Positions 8,815 to 17,069 are shown, counted from the stretch's first letter. The stretch: DNA of 64,000 nt from Georgenia daeguensis (GCF_039537705.1 NZ_BAABBA010000001.1:248001-312000), one strand, 5' to 3'. Made by a program: numbers and translations. Notes: generated from the letters alone by a model not told the origin.

Positions 8815-9566
8815 CGCGCGTGCCACCCCCCGTCCAGGGTGTAGGAGGAACCGGTCGCCATGCCGGCGTCGGGGCCGGTCAGCCAGCCGACCAGGGAGGC
8901 GACCTCGCCCGGCTCGACCATCCGCTTGACCGACTGCTCGGTGAGGAGGACCTTCTCCAGGACCTCCTCCTCGCTGATGCCGTGGGCGCGCGCCTGGTCG
9001 GCGATCTGGCGCTCCACGAGGGCGGTGCGCACGTAGCCGGGATTCACGCAGTTGCTGGTGACCCCGCGCGCCGCTCCCTCCAGGGCGGTGACCTTGCTCA
9101 GCCCCTCGAGCGCGTGCTTGGCCGTCACGTAGGCCGACTTGTACGGCGAGGCGATGAGCCCGTGCACCGAGGAGATGTTGACGACGCGGCCCCAGCCGCG
9201 GGCGTACATGTGCGGCAGCGCCGCGCGCACCAGGAGGAACGGGGCCTCGACCATGATCCGCTGGATCCGGCGGAAGTCGGCCGGGTCGAACTCCTCGATG
9301 GGCCGGACCACCTGGATGCCTGCGTTGTTGACCAGGACGTCCGCCTCGAGGGCGAGGTCGTCCAGCCCGGCCGTGTCGTCGAGGTCGACCACCCAGGCCT
9401 CGCCGCCGGTCTCCTCGGCGACGGCGGAGGCGGCGGCCTCGTCGCGGTCCGCCACGACCACGTGGGCGCCGCGGGCGGCGAGCTCGCGCGCGCACGCGGC
9501 GCCGATGCCGTTCCCGCCGCCGGTGACCACCGCGCGTCGGCCGGCGAGGGTTGGTTCTGGGCTCAT
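8811..9566 (-). CDS. 3-hydroxybutyrate dehydrogenase (SDR family)
   Basis: A 251-residue short-chain dehydrogenase that should oxidise D-3-hydroxybutyrate to acetoacetate with NAD+. Cofactor motif TGGGNGIGAA (about 16-25), VVDLDD, NNAGIQVV, then the diagnostic segment SVHGLIASPYKSAYVTAKHA, which carries the catalytic Tyr-x-x-x-Lys and matches the bacterial PhbD/BdhA signature better than generic FabG. LTEQSVKRMVEPGEVASLVG and C-terminal TLDGGW are also typical. Overlaps TetR upstream and the hydrolase downstream by 4 bases each. The product, acetoacetate, is the substrate of the ScoAB pair encoded 3 kb further on. Confidence 0.9.
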   Translation of the reverse strand: MSPEPTLAGRRAVVTGGGNGIGAACARELAARGAHVVVADRDEAAASAVAEETGGEAWVVDLDDTAGLDDLALEADVLVNNAGIQVVRPIEEFDPADFRRIQRIMVEAPFLLVRAALPHMYARGWGRVVNISSVHGLIASPYKSAYVTAKHALEGLSKVTALEGAARGVTSNCVNPGYVRTALVERQIADQARAHGISEEEVLEKVLLTEQSVKRMVEPGEVASLVGWLTGPDAGMATGSSYTLDGGWHAR

Positions 9567-10231
9567 CGTCGTTCTCCTCCGGGGGACAGGGCGCGTTCGA
9601 CCAGGCGCATGGTGGCGTCGAAGACGTCGGGCGGCAGGCCCGGGGTACGGGACGGGCTGCCGGGGCCCGCACTGCCGGGCGCCGCACTGCCCGAGGCGGC
9701 ACCGCCGTCGCGGTCCCACAGGACCCAGCGCATGCCGACGAGCTCGCCGATGCCCATGAGCGCCCAGGCCGCGACCTCGGGATCGACCTCGTCGGCGAGC
9801 TCGCCGCGCTCCTTCGCGGCGACCAGGCCGGCCACGTAGCCCCGCGCGATGGTCTCGTAGTGCATGTGCAGCACGTCCGGCGCCACGAACTCGGCCTGGC
9901 GCATGATCCGGTACAGCGCGGGGTTCTCCGCGGTGAACCGGAAGAACGCCCGGAACCCGGCGCGCTCGGCCTCCAGTCGGGCGGTCTCGACGCTGGAGGC
10001 CTCGAACATGGCCCGCCGGACCCGGCTGTTGAGGTCGCGGACGACCTCCTCGAAGATCGCCTGCTTGGAGTCGAAGTAGAGGTAGAACGTGCCCTGGCCG
10101 ACCTCGGCCGCCTCGGTGATCTTCACGATCGAGGCGTCGTGGTAGCCACGCTCGGCGAAGACGTCGGTGGCCACGGCGAGCAGCCGGGCCCGGGTGCGCG
10201 TGCCGCGCTCGGTGCGGGGCGCGGCGCTCAC
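9563..10231 (-). CDS. TetR/AcrR family transcriptional regulator
   Basis: A 222-residue one-domain repressor-type protein. The N-terminal helix-turn-helix is clear: RTRARLLAVATDVFAERGY, then DASIVKITEAAEVGQGTFYLYF with the family's TFYLYFDSKQ signature. The C-terminal half is helical and includes VAAKERGELADEVDPEVAAW, as in acyl-CoA- or fatty-acid-sensing TetR proteins. It is unusual in lying inside the operon, with 4-base overlaps to the acyl-CoA ligase and the 3-hydroxybutyrate dehydrogenase, so its level should follow that of the enzymes. The likely ligand is an acyl-CoA made by the neighbouring ligase (inference). Confidence 0.88.
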   Translation of the reverse strand: MSAAPRTERGTRTRARLLAVATDVFAERGYHDASIVKITEAAEVGQGTFYLYFDSKQAIFEEVVRDLNSRVRRAMFEASSVETARLEAERAGFRAFFRFTAENPALYRIMRQAEFVAPDVLHMHYETIARGYVAGLVAAKERGELADEVDPEVAAWALMGIGELVGMRWVLWDRDGGAASGSAAPGSAGPGSPSRTPGLPPDVFDATMRLVERALSPGGERR

Positions 10232-11778
10232 GGCCGCACCTCCCGAAGGGCGCCCCGGCGCACCTTGTGCAGGGCGGTGCGGGGGAGGGACTCGACGAAG
10301 GTGACGCTGCGCGGGGTCTTGAAGCTGGCCAGGTGCCGGCGGGCGTGGGCGAGCAGCCCGTCGGCGTCGACGCCGGACCCGGCGGCCCGGACGACGAAGG
10401 CGTGGCCCACCTCGCCCCAGCGCGGGTCGGGGACGCCGACGACGGCGACGTCGACGACCTCCGGGTGGGTGGCCAGCGCGGCCTCGACCTCCGCGGGGGA
10501 GATGTTCTCGCCGCCGCTGATGTACATGTCGGTGAGCCGGTCGACCACGCGGAAGTAGCCGTCGGCGTCGCGCTCGACGAGGTCGCCGGTGCGCAGCCAG
10601 CCGTCCTGGACCGCCTCCGCGGTGGCGTCGGGGTCGCGGAAGTACCCGGCGAAGACGGCCGGGCCGCGCACCAGCAGCTCACCGCGCGCCGGCCCGTGGA
10701 GCAGGTGCCCGCTGACCGGATCCGCCACGGCGACGTCGACATGAGGGTAGGGCTTGCCCACCGAGCCGACGTGGTCGAGGGCGTGCGCCGAGGGCAGGGC
10801 GAGGACGTTGGGGGAGGCCTCGGTCAGGCCGTAGCCCTGGACGATCCGCACACCGCGGTCGTGCCAGGTGCGCAGCAGCGGCTCGGGCATCGGCGCGCCG
10901 CCGACGATCGCGTGGGTCAGGCCGGTCAGGTCCGCGTCCGCGAAGGCGGGCAGCTCCGCCAGGCGCTGGTACGTCGTCGGGACGCCCATCATCGTGGTGA
11001 CCCGGCGGCCGGCGAGAAGCTCGAGGACGGCCGGCGGGTCGAAGTCGGACTGGAGGACGACGGTGGCGCCCGACCACCACGCCAGCAGCGGCTGGACGTT
11101 CCAGCCGCCGACGTGGAACTGGGGGAGCACCGACAGGACCACGTCCTGGCCGGTCATGCCGGTGGCGCCGGCGAGGGAGAGGTTGGTCCAGAAGCAGTTC
11201 TCGTGCGTGAGCAGCGCGCCGCGCGGCGCCCGGGCGGTGCCGGAGGTGTAGATGAGCAGCAGCGGGTCGTCGTCGCGCACGCAGCGCGCCGGTCCGGGCG
11301 GGGTCCCGTCCGGCCGGGCGGGGCCGGGCACGTGCTGCTCGACGCCGTCGGGGCCGAGCAGCTCCACCGGCGGGGCCACGTCGAGCTGGGCGAGCGCGGC
11401 GCGGGCGTCCCCGGCGAGCGCGGCCTGGACCGCGACCAGCGCCGGCCGGGCGTGGCGGAGCTGGTAGGCGAGCTCCTCGGCCGTGAGGCGCCAGGACATC
11501 GGCGCGAGGACCAGCCCCGCCTTGGCGCAGGCGAAGAGGAGCACCACGTGGTCCGTGGAGTTGCGGGTCAGCGTGGCGATGCGGTCACCGGGCACGTACC
11601 CGGCCCGGACCAGCCGCTCCGCGAGCGCCGTCGCCCGCGCGTCCAGCTCGGCGTAGGTGGTCGCGACCCCCTCGTGCTCGACGGCGACCTTGCCCGGCGT
11701 CAGGCGCGCCCGGTCGCTCGTCCAGCGGCCCAGCGTGTGACGCCCGGGCTCGTCGTCGGGAGGAGGCAGCAGGCTCAC
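10228..11778 (-). CDS. Acyl-CoA ligase (AMP-forming, ANL superfamily)
   Basis: A 516-residue acid:CoA ligase that adenylates a carboxylic acid and transfers it to CoA. Motifs in order: P-loop YTSGTARAPRGALLTH, QFHVGGWNVQPLLAWW, YGLTEASPNVL, LRTGDLVERDADGYFRVVDR, the hinge DRLTDMYISGGENISP, and the C-terminal catalytic Lys in ALHKVRRG. The P-loop is atypical: the usual TSGTTGxPKG reads TSGTARAPRG, with Arg for the conserved Lys. The GTG start (11778) overlaps the livM stop as GTGA, with GAGGAG five bases upstream. The acid is not identifiable; the operon suggests a short or medium chain hydroxy/oxo acid. Confidence 0.88.
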   Translation of the reverse strand: MSLLPPPDDEPGRHTLGRWTSDRARLTPGKVAVEHEGVATTYAELDARATALAERLVRAGYVPGDRIATLTRNSTDHVVLLFACAKAGLVLAPMSWRLTAEELAYQLRHARPALVAVQAALAGDARAALAQLDVAPPVELLGPDGVEQHVPGPARPDGTPPGPARCVRDDDPLLLIYTSGTARAPRGALLTHENCFWTNLSLAGATGMTGQDVVLSVLPQFHVGGWNVQPLLAWWSGATVVLQSDFDPPAVLELLAGRRVTTMMGVPTTYQRLAELPAFADADLTGLTHAIVGGAPMPEPLLRTWHDRGVRIVQGYGLTEASPNVLALPSAHALDHVGSVGKPYPHVDVAVADPVSGHLLHGPARGELLVRGPAVFAGYFRDPDATAEAVQDGWLRTGDLVERDADGYFRVVDRLTDMYISGGENISPAEVEAALATHPEVVDVAVVGVPDPRWGEVGHAFVVRAAGSGVDADGLLAHARRHLASFKTPRSVTFVESLPRTALHKVRRGALREVRP

Positions 11779-12953
11779 GCCAGCTCCTCGAGGCGGCGCC
11801 GCTCGGCGGCCTCCGCGGCGGTCTCGGTGTGCGAGCCGGCGGCACGGGCCGGGCCGCGGCGGCGGCCGGTGAGCCGCGACGCACCGCCCGCGATGCCGCC
11901 GGGCATGAACAGCACCACGAGGATGAACAGCACGCCGAGGATGAACGCGGGCTCGCTGAGCGGCACGTGGAGCAGCGTGGGGAGGGACTCGACGAGGTCG
12001 GAGCCGGCGAGCACGCTGAGGCGCTGGTCGAGCAGCGTGTAGACGATCGCGCCCACCACGGCGCCCCAGCGCGAGCCCACCCCGCCGAGCACCACCATGA
12101 TCAGGGCCTGGATGGTGAAGTCGGCCGAGGTGATGGTCGGCACCGCCTGGGACTGCAGCAGCAGATAGACCATGCCGACCGCCGCGGCGAGCGCGCCGGC
12201 GATGACGAAGGTCAGCAGGCGGATCAGGTAGGGCGGCTGCCCGATGACCCGCACGCGCATCTCGTTCTCGCGCGTGGCCTCCACCACGTGGCCGGCCCGC
12301 GAGCGCTGCACCCAGGTGACCACCACGTACACCAGCACGAGGGTGGCGAGGGCGAGCCAGAACATGTTGCGGGTGTTGACCACGCCGACGAGCGCGTCGG
12401 GCACGTTGGTGGTGGTCAGGCCGATGCCCTCCTCGCCGCCCGTCAACCCGGAGGGGTTGCGCCGCGCCATCACGTTGCCTGCCTGGGCGAACGCGAGGGT
12501 GACCATCGCGAATGAGACGCCGGAGACCCGCAGGGACACGGCGCCGACGACCGTCGCGAGCACGATGGCGGCCACCAGGGCGAGGGCGCCGGCGACCAGG
12601 AGGGGCATGTCGGTGCGGTCGAGCAGGATCGCCAGGCCGTACGCGCCGGCCGCGAAGTACAGGGCGTGCCCGAAGCTGAGCATGCCGGCGACGCCGTAGA
12701 GCAGGTGATAGCTCAGGGCCAGCGCGGCGAAGATCATGCACAGCGCCATCAGGTGCAGGCTGCCCGGCATGTACGTCGGCCCGGGCAGGACGCCGGGCAG
12801 CGGCAGGTTGAGCAGCGGCAGGCACGCGGCGACGACGACGGCGACCGCGCCGAGGAGCCAGCCGGGCACCCGGCGGCGGGCGCGCGGGGGCTGCTGCGGC
12901 GCCGGGACGGCCCGCTCGGTCACGGGCGGCCTCGTGGAGGTGGGGGAGGTCAT
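11775..12953 (-). CDS. LIV-type ABC transporter permease LivM-like
   Basis: A 392-residue membrane permease of the branched-chain amino acid (HAAT) class. A cytosolic N-terminus rich in Pro/Arg (about 30 residues) is followed by VPGWLLGAVAVVVAACLPLL and some nine further hydrophobic segments. The family block GVAGMLSFGHALYFAAGAYG and the EAA-like region VIGQPPYLIRLLTFVIAG followed by QSQAVPTITSADFTIQ are LivM hallmarks, as is LGGVGSRWGAVVGAI. The C-terminus (residues about 355-392) is Arg/Ala-rich and soluble. Start ATG 12953 overlaps the livH stop (ATGA); stop overlaps the ligase start. Confidence 0.9.
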   Translation of the reverse strand: MTSPTSTRPPVTERAVPAPQQPPRARRRVPGWLLGAVAVVVAACLPLLNLPLPGVLPGPTYMPGSLHLMALCMIFAALALSYHLLYGVAGMLSFGHALYFAAGAYGLAILLDRTDMPLLVAGALALVAAIVLATVVGAVSLRVSGVSFAMVTLAFAQAGNVMARRNPSGLTGGEEGIGLTTTNVPDALVGVVNTRNMFWLALATLVLVYVVVTWVQRSRAGHVVEATRENEMRVRVIGQPPYLIRLLTFVIAGALAAAVGMVYLLLQSQAVPTITSADFTIQALIMVVLGGVGSRWGAVVGAIVYTLLDQRLSVLAGSDLVESLPTLLHVPLSEPAFILGVLFILVVLFMPGGIAGGASRLTGRRRGPARAAGSHTETAAEAAERRRLEELA

Positions 12954-13828
12954 GCTGCCTTGGCTCCCATCAGTCCGGACGGGCGGACGAGCAGGACGAC
13001 GGCGAGGGCGAGGACCGCGACGAGGTCGCCGACTCCGTTGAGGTAGTAGTTGGCGAGCTGCTGCGGGATCGCGACGAGCACCGCGGCGACGGCGGCGCCG
13101 CCGAGGGAGCCCAGGCCGCCGATCACGGTGACGATGAACGCGAAGATGAGCAGCGTCTGCCCGAGGTGGGCGGAGACGTAGCCGTAGTACTGCGACGCGA
13201 GCACACCGCCCAGGCCGGCGGCCGCGCCGCCGATGGAGAACACCAGCGTGAAGGACCGGCGCACGTCGATCCCCAGCGCGGTCACCATCGACCGGTTCTC
13301 GACCCCGGCCCGGATGATCAGGCCGTAGCGGGTGTGCTTGAGGAAGAGCACCAGGGCGGCGAGGACGGCGGCGGCGACGGCGATGGCGAGGAACCTGTTG
13401 TTGGGGATGCGGGCCCCGGCGATCTCCGTCGTCTGCGCCATCCACGCCGGCCCGGAGATGAAGATGGCGTCGGTGCCCCAGAAGCCCTCGAAGAGCGCCA
13501 CGCCGACCAGGCCGAGACCCACGGTGACGAGCACCTGCTCGATGTGCCGGTTGTACAGCGGCCGGATGAGCAGCAGCTCGGTCAGGGCGGCGACGGCGGC
13601 CCCGGCCAGGGCGCCGATCACCATGGCGAGGAGGAACCCGGTCCAGGTGCTCGGGTCGAGCCGGCGGGCCACCTCCCAGCCGATGAAGGCGCCGAGGGAG
13701 AGGAAGACGCCGTGGGCGAAGTTGAGGACGCCCATCAGGCCGTAGATGAGCGACAGGCCGGAGGCGACCAGGAAGTACAGGGCTCCCAGGCCGAGGCCGG
13801 TGACCAGCAGCAGGACGACGGTGCTCAC
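12950..13828 (-). CDS. LIV-type ABC transporter permease LivH-like
   Basis: A 292-residue inner-membrane permease of the same transporter. It begins directly in a membrane segment (VVLLLVTGLGLGALYFLVAS). It contains GLMGVLNFAHGVFLSLGAF, the typical LivH block, FLKHTRYGLIIRAGVENRSM (cytosolic coupling loop) and GGLGSLGGAAVAAVLVAI. Eight to nine hydrophobic spans are visible. Four-base overlaps link it to livF upstream and livM downstream. Pairs with LivM as the heterodimeric channel. Confidence 0.9.
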   Translation of the reverse strand: MSTVVLLLVTGLGLGALYFLVASGLSLIYGLMGVLNFAHGVFLSLGAFIGWEVARRLDPSTWTGFLLAMVIGALAGAAVAALTELLLIRPLYNRHIEQVLVTVGLGLVGVALFEGFWGTDAIFISGPAWMAQTTEIAGARIPNNRFLAIAVAAAVLAALVLFLKHTRYGLIIRAGVENRSMVTALGIDVRRSFTLVFSIGGAAAGLGGVLASQYYGYVSAHLGQTLLIFAFIVTVIGGLGSLGGAAVAAVLVAIPQQLANYYLNGVGDLVAVLALAVVLLVRPSGLMGAKAA

Positions 13829-14550
13829 TTGGCTCCCTCCGGGGCCGGGGTGGTCTCGGCGTGGACGCCGAGGAGCCGGTGGACGGCCTCGTCGTCGTCG
13901 AGCAGGGAACGGGCGTCGCCGGTGTGGACCACGGTGCCGGCGTCGATGACGACGACGTCCTGGGCCAGGCGCTCGATGACCGGCAGGTTCTGCTCCACCA
14001 GGAGGATCGGCACGGTGCGGGCGGCCTCCTCGAGGGCCTCGGCGACCTCGGTGACGATCTTGGGGGCCAGGCCCTTGGTGGGCTCGTCCACCAGCAGCAG
14101 CCGGTTCGTGTTCAGGAGGGCCCGCGCGAGGGACAGCATCTGCTGCTGCCCGCCGGAGAGGGTGCCGGCCCGCTGGCCGGCGCGGCGCACGAGGTCGGGG
14201 AAGAGCTGCTCGACGAGCTCGCGGCGCGGCGCCGCGTCGCGCTCGGCCAGGCGCAGGTTCTCGGCGACGGTCAGGCCCGCGAAGACCTCGCGGTCCTCGG
14301 GCACGTACCCGATGCCGCGGCGCACGATCCGGTGGGTGTCCTCGCGGTCGATGCGGTGACCGTCGAACTCGACCCGGCCGGCGCGGCCGATCAGCCCCAT
14401 GACGGCCTTCATCGTGGATGTCTTGCCGACGCCGTTGCGCCCCAGGACGGCGGTCACGCCCGTCCCCGGGACGGAGAACGTGACGTCCTCGACGACCAGC
14501 TGGCCGTTGATGGTGGCGGAGAGGTGCTCGACCTCGAGGATCGCGCTCAC
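13825..14550 (-). CDS. LIV-type ABC transporter ATP-binding protein LivF-like
   Basis: A 241-residue ATPase. Walker A GRNGVGKTSTMK (about 36), Q-loop followed by GIGYVPEDREVFAGLTVAEN, signature LSGGQQQMLSLARAL, Walker B LLLVDEPTKGLAP and H-loop VEQNLP. The PEDREVFAGLTVAENL block is diagnostic of LivF. Lies between livG and livH with ATGA overlaps on both sides. Confidence 0.92.
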   Translation of the reverse strand: MSAILEVEHLSATINGQLVVEDVTFSVPGTGVTAVLGRNGVGKTSTMKAVMGLIGRAGRVEFDGHRIDREDTHRIVRRGIGYVPEDREVFAGLTVAENLRLAERDAAPRRELVEQLFPDLVRRAGQRAGTLSGGQQQMLSLARALLNTNRLLLVDEPTKGLAPKIVTEVAEALEEAARTVPILLVEQNLPVIERLAQDVVVIDAGTVVHTGDARSLLDDDEAVHRLLGVHAETTPAPEGAK

Positions 14551-15308
14551 GCGGCGGCTCCCAGGTAGGCGCTCTGCACGAGCGGGTCGGCCATGATCTT
14601 CCCGGGCTCGTCCAGCGCGAGGATGGTGCCCTGGTGCAGGACCGCGACGCGGTCGACGAGCCCCATCACCACGTCGATGTGGTGCTCGACCATCAGGACG
14701 GTGCAGCCGTGGTCGCGGTGCATGCCGCGGATGACCTCGCTCAGTCCGGGCACGTCCGCCCGGGCGACCCCGGCCATCGGCTCGTCGAGCAGGATGACGC
14801 TGGGGTCCATGGCCAGCAGGACGGCGATCTCCAGCTTGCGCTTGTCGCCGTGGCTCAGGCCACCGGCCAGGACGTCGACCCGGTCGGCGAGCCCGACCTC
14901 CGCGAGGTGGTCCAGCGCGACGGAGGTGGCGTCGTCGGAGCGCCGAGGGAAGCGGAGGACCGAGAGGTTCCCGCCGAGCCGGCGCTGGGCCGCGAGACGG
15001 ACGTTCTCCAGGACGCTCAGCCCCGGGAAGAGGTTGGAGGTCTGGAAGGTCCGGCCCAGTCCCGCCCGCGCGCGGCGGTGGATGCGCTCGTGGGTGATGT
15101 CCTTGCCGTCGAGCAGGATCCGGCCCGCCGTCGGGGCGTGGATCCCGGAGATCATGTTGAACAGGGTCGTCTTGCCGGCCCCGTTGGGGCCGATGACGCC
15201 GATGATCTCGCCCGAGGGGACCTCGAGGTTCACGTCGGTGAGGATCTTCGCGCCGCCGACGGCGAAGCTGAGGTTCTCGACCGTGAGTGCGGCTGAGGTG
15301 GGGGGCAT
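14547..15308 (-). CDS. LIV-type ABC transporter ATP-binding protein LivG-like
   Basis: A 253-residue ATPase, partner of LivF. Walker A GPNGAGKTTLFN (about 38), GLGRTFQTSNLFPGLSVLEN, signature LSHGDKRKLEIA, Walker B VILLDEPMAGV, H-loop MVEHHIDVV. The VEHHIDVVMGL and TLFNMISGIHAPTAG blocks are typical of LivG. First gene of the seven-overlap chain; a 121-nt gap containing a strong hairpin and a short repeat array separates it from the binding-protein gene upstream. Confidence 0.92.
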   Translation of the reverse strand: MPPTSAALTVENLSFAVGGAKILTDVNLEVPSGEIIGVIGPNGAGKTTLFNMISGIHAPTAGRILLDGKDITHERIHRRARAGLGRTFQTSNLFPGLSVLENVRLAAQRRLGGNLSVLRFPRRSDDATSVALDHLAEVGLADRVDVLAGGLSHGDKRKLEIAVLLAMDPSVILLDEPMAGVARADVPGLSEVIRGMHRDHGCTVLMVEHHIDVVMGLVDRVAVLHQGTILALDEPGKIMADPLVQSAYLGAAA

Positions 15309-15329
15309 GGTGGCCTCTTCCTGGGTGCG

Positions 15330-15366
15330 GCAGGCCCCGGCCCGAGCGTCTGGGGCCGGGGCCTGC
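15330..15366 (-). terminator. Hairpin between the binding-protein gene and livG (attenuator or mRNA stabiliser)
   Basis: A perfect 13-bp stem (15330-15342 with 15354-15366) with an 11-nt loop. In transcription order it follows the solute-binding gene and precedes livG. By analogy with binding-protein genes of other ABC operons, it may stop most transcripts or protect the upstream message, so that the binding protein is made in excess over the membrane complex. The role is inferred; the structure is seen. Confidence 0.65.
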
Positions 15367-15390
15367 CGTGGGTGTGCGGGCTTGCGTCGG

Positions 15391-15438
15391 TGAGCCGGTG
15401 AGCCGGTGAGCCGGTGAGCCGGTGAGCCGGTCAGCCGG
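15391..15438. repeat. Tandem array of an 8-bp unit (TGAGCCGG), six copies
   Basis: Five exact copies (15391-15430) and a sixth with one change (15431-15438) that supplies the stop codon of the binding-protein gene on the minus strand. Lies between that stop and the 13-bp hairpin. Likely slippage-prone; any change in copy number would leave the protein intact. Confidence 0.85.
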
Positions 15439-16663
15439 CCTCGGGCGGCGCGACGTCCTCGGCCGCCACCTGGCTGACGAGCTCGGGCTTCCAGCCGCCG
15501 TTGCCGTCGGAGACGAGCTTGGCCTGGAACATCGGCTGGATCAGCGCGTGGTCGGACTCGCGGATCGTGTAGCTGCCCTTGGGGCCGTCGAAGCTCCAGC
15601 CCTCGAGCGCGGCGACCATGGCGTCGACGTCGTCGGCGCCGCCGGCCTCCTCGATCGCGCGGACGACCATCTGGGCGGCGGTGAAACCGTCCGGGGTGAA
15701 CAGGTCCGGCGTGCCGCCGGCCCCCTCCACGTGCTCGATCATCGCGGCCTCGACGTCGTTGCCCGCCGCGCCCGGGAAGTAGTGGTTGAGGAAGTCGATC
15801 TTCTCCGACGCCGCTCCGTAGGCGTTGTACGTGGAGGTGTCGCCGAGCCCGGTCACCACGGTGATGTCGTCGAGGACGCCCTGCTGGTCCAGCGACTGCC
15901 ACATGGCGCCCGAGGTGGCACCGGCCCAGGCGACGAAGACCATCTGCGGGGCGGCGTCGAGCACCTGGGCGGCGAACGGCGTGAACTCGGTGACGTCCTC
16001 GGGGACCATCACGGAGGTGACCTCCGCGCCCTGCGCCCCGAGCAGCCCCTCGACGGCGGCGAGGTTGCCCTGGCCGAACGCGTTGTCCTGCGCGAAGACG
16101 AGGACCTTCTGGCCGTCGACGTCGATGAACGAGCCCGCGGTGGCGACGTCCTGGAGGGACTGGCGACCGGAGCGGAACGTGTAGTCGTTGATGCCGGTGA
16201 CCGCGTCGGCGGCGGCCGGGCCGGAGATGTAGAGCACCTTGTTCTGCTCGGCCTGCTCGGCGAGCGAGAGGGCGATGCCGGAGGAGGCGGTGCCCGTGAG
16301 GATCTTGTGCCCCTGCCCGATCGCGTCGCGCGCCGCGGCCACGGCCTTGTCGGTGTCGCCGCCGTCGTCGATGGTCTCGACGACGATCTCGCTGCCGCCC
16401 ACCTCGCCCGTGCCGTCGGTGGCGTAGTCGAGGCCGGCCTCGAAGCCCTCGATGAAGGTCTTGCCGTAGGCGGCCAGCGGGCCGGTGGTCGAGGTGATGA
16501 GCGCGACGTCGATCGGGTCGCCCGACGCCTCCGCCGACTCGCTGGAGCCGCCCGACGCGGCCGGGTCGGCTCCGCCGTCGCCGGTCGAGGGTGCGCACGC
16601 GGCGACGGCCATCATGGTCGCGACGCCGAAGGTCAGCGCGAGGGACTTCTTCGTGACTCGCAT
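15431..16663 (-). CDS. LIV-type ABC transporter substrate-binding lipoprotein
   Basis: A 410-residue periplasmic-binding-fold (type I, HAAT) lipoprotein. Signal peptide MRVTKKSLALTFGVATMMA ends at a lipobox with Cys23 (VAACAPS), followed by a Gly/Ser/Ala linker of about 25 residues. The mature part starts DPIDVALITSTTGPLAAYG, the canonical ligand-loop strand, with GTASSGIALSLAE and FAQDNAFGQGNLAAVE as further family blocks. It delivers the ligand to LivHM-FG. The downstream enzymes suggest a carboxylic acid ligand rather than leucine (inference). Spacing and the hairpin after it point to differential expression. Confidence 0.92.
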   Translation of the reverse strand: MRVTKKSLALTFGVATMMAVAACAPSTGDGGADPAASGGSSESAEASGDPIDVALITSTTGPLAAYGKTFIEGFEAGLDYATDGTGEVGGSEIVVETIDDGGDTDKAVAAARDAIGQGHKILTGTASSGIALSLAEQAEQNKVLYISGPAAADAVTGINDYTFRSGRQSLQDVATAGSFIDVDGQKVLVFAQDNAFGQGNLAAVEGLLGAQGAEVTSVMVPEDVTEFTPFAAQVLDAAPQMVFVAWAGATSGAMWQSLDQQGVLDDITVVTGLGDTSTYNAYGAASEKIDFLNHYFPGAAGNDVEAAMIEHVEGAGGTPDLFTPDGFTAAQMVVRAIEEAGGADDVDAMVAALEGWSFDGPKGSYTIRESDHALIQPMFQAKLVSDGNGGWKPELVSQVAAEDVAPPEAG

Positions 16664-17069
16664 GGGACCGCCTTTCTGAGGTTCTGGGACCTCCCAACCT
16701 GAGAGGTGATTCAGGTAACAGGGTCGACGGTCGTCCGGTGCTGCGTCGATGGGGAACGGGACCATAGTCCCGGGCGGCCGTGTGTTTCCGTGCCACACCC
16801 GTCCGGACGTGCCTGGAGCACGGCCGAACCGTGCCGGACGTGTGGCGCACGGCCGGACCGTGCCGGCCGTGCTCCGCGGTTCTCTCCGCACGCGGCCGTA
16901 AACCTCCCGTCACACCCGGGTGACGGAGCGGGTGCCACACTCGCTGGGCACTGGTTCGAGTCCGGACCCCCGCGCGAGGGTGCGCGGCCAGGTTCCTTCA
17001 ATCTCGCCCGGGACGCCGGGCTGGCGACGGAGCTCCTCGGGCGTGGCCCGGGGACCGTGAGGCGGAACG
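16664..17069. other. Intergenic region, divergent promoters, no gene seen
   Basis: A 406-bp gap between two divergent genes. It must hold the promoter of the LIV operon (minus) and of the secreted hydrolase (plus), but I find no clear -35/-10 pair. The only structure seen is the pair of short palindromes listed separately. The open frames across it have no recognisable protein. Confidence 0.5.
16818..16863. promoter_or_regulatory. Two copies of a 17-bp palindromic element, candidate operator
   Basis: GCACGG-N5-CCGTGC occurs at 16818-16834 and again at 16847-16863, 29 bp apart, differing by one spacer base. Located about 155-200 bp upstream of the solute-binding gene start and about 210-250 bp upstream of the divergent peptidase gene. 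Repeated inverted elements in a divergent promoter region suggest a regulator site, but high GC makes short palindromes common. Confidence 0.35.

Noticed and set aside
16945..16980. A CTGG-TTCGAGT-CCGG stretch resembling a tRNA T-arm
   Set aside because: There is no matching acceptor stem, D-arm or anticodon arm in the 60 bases before it, so no tRNA gene.
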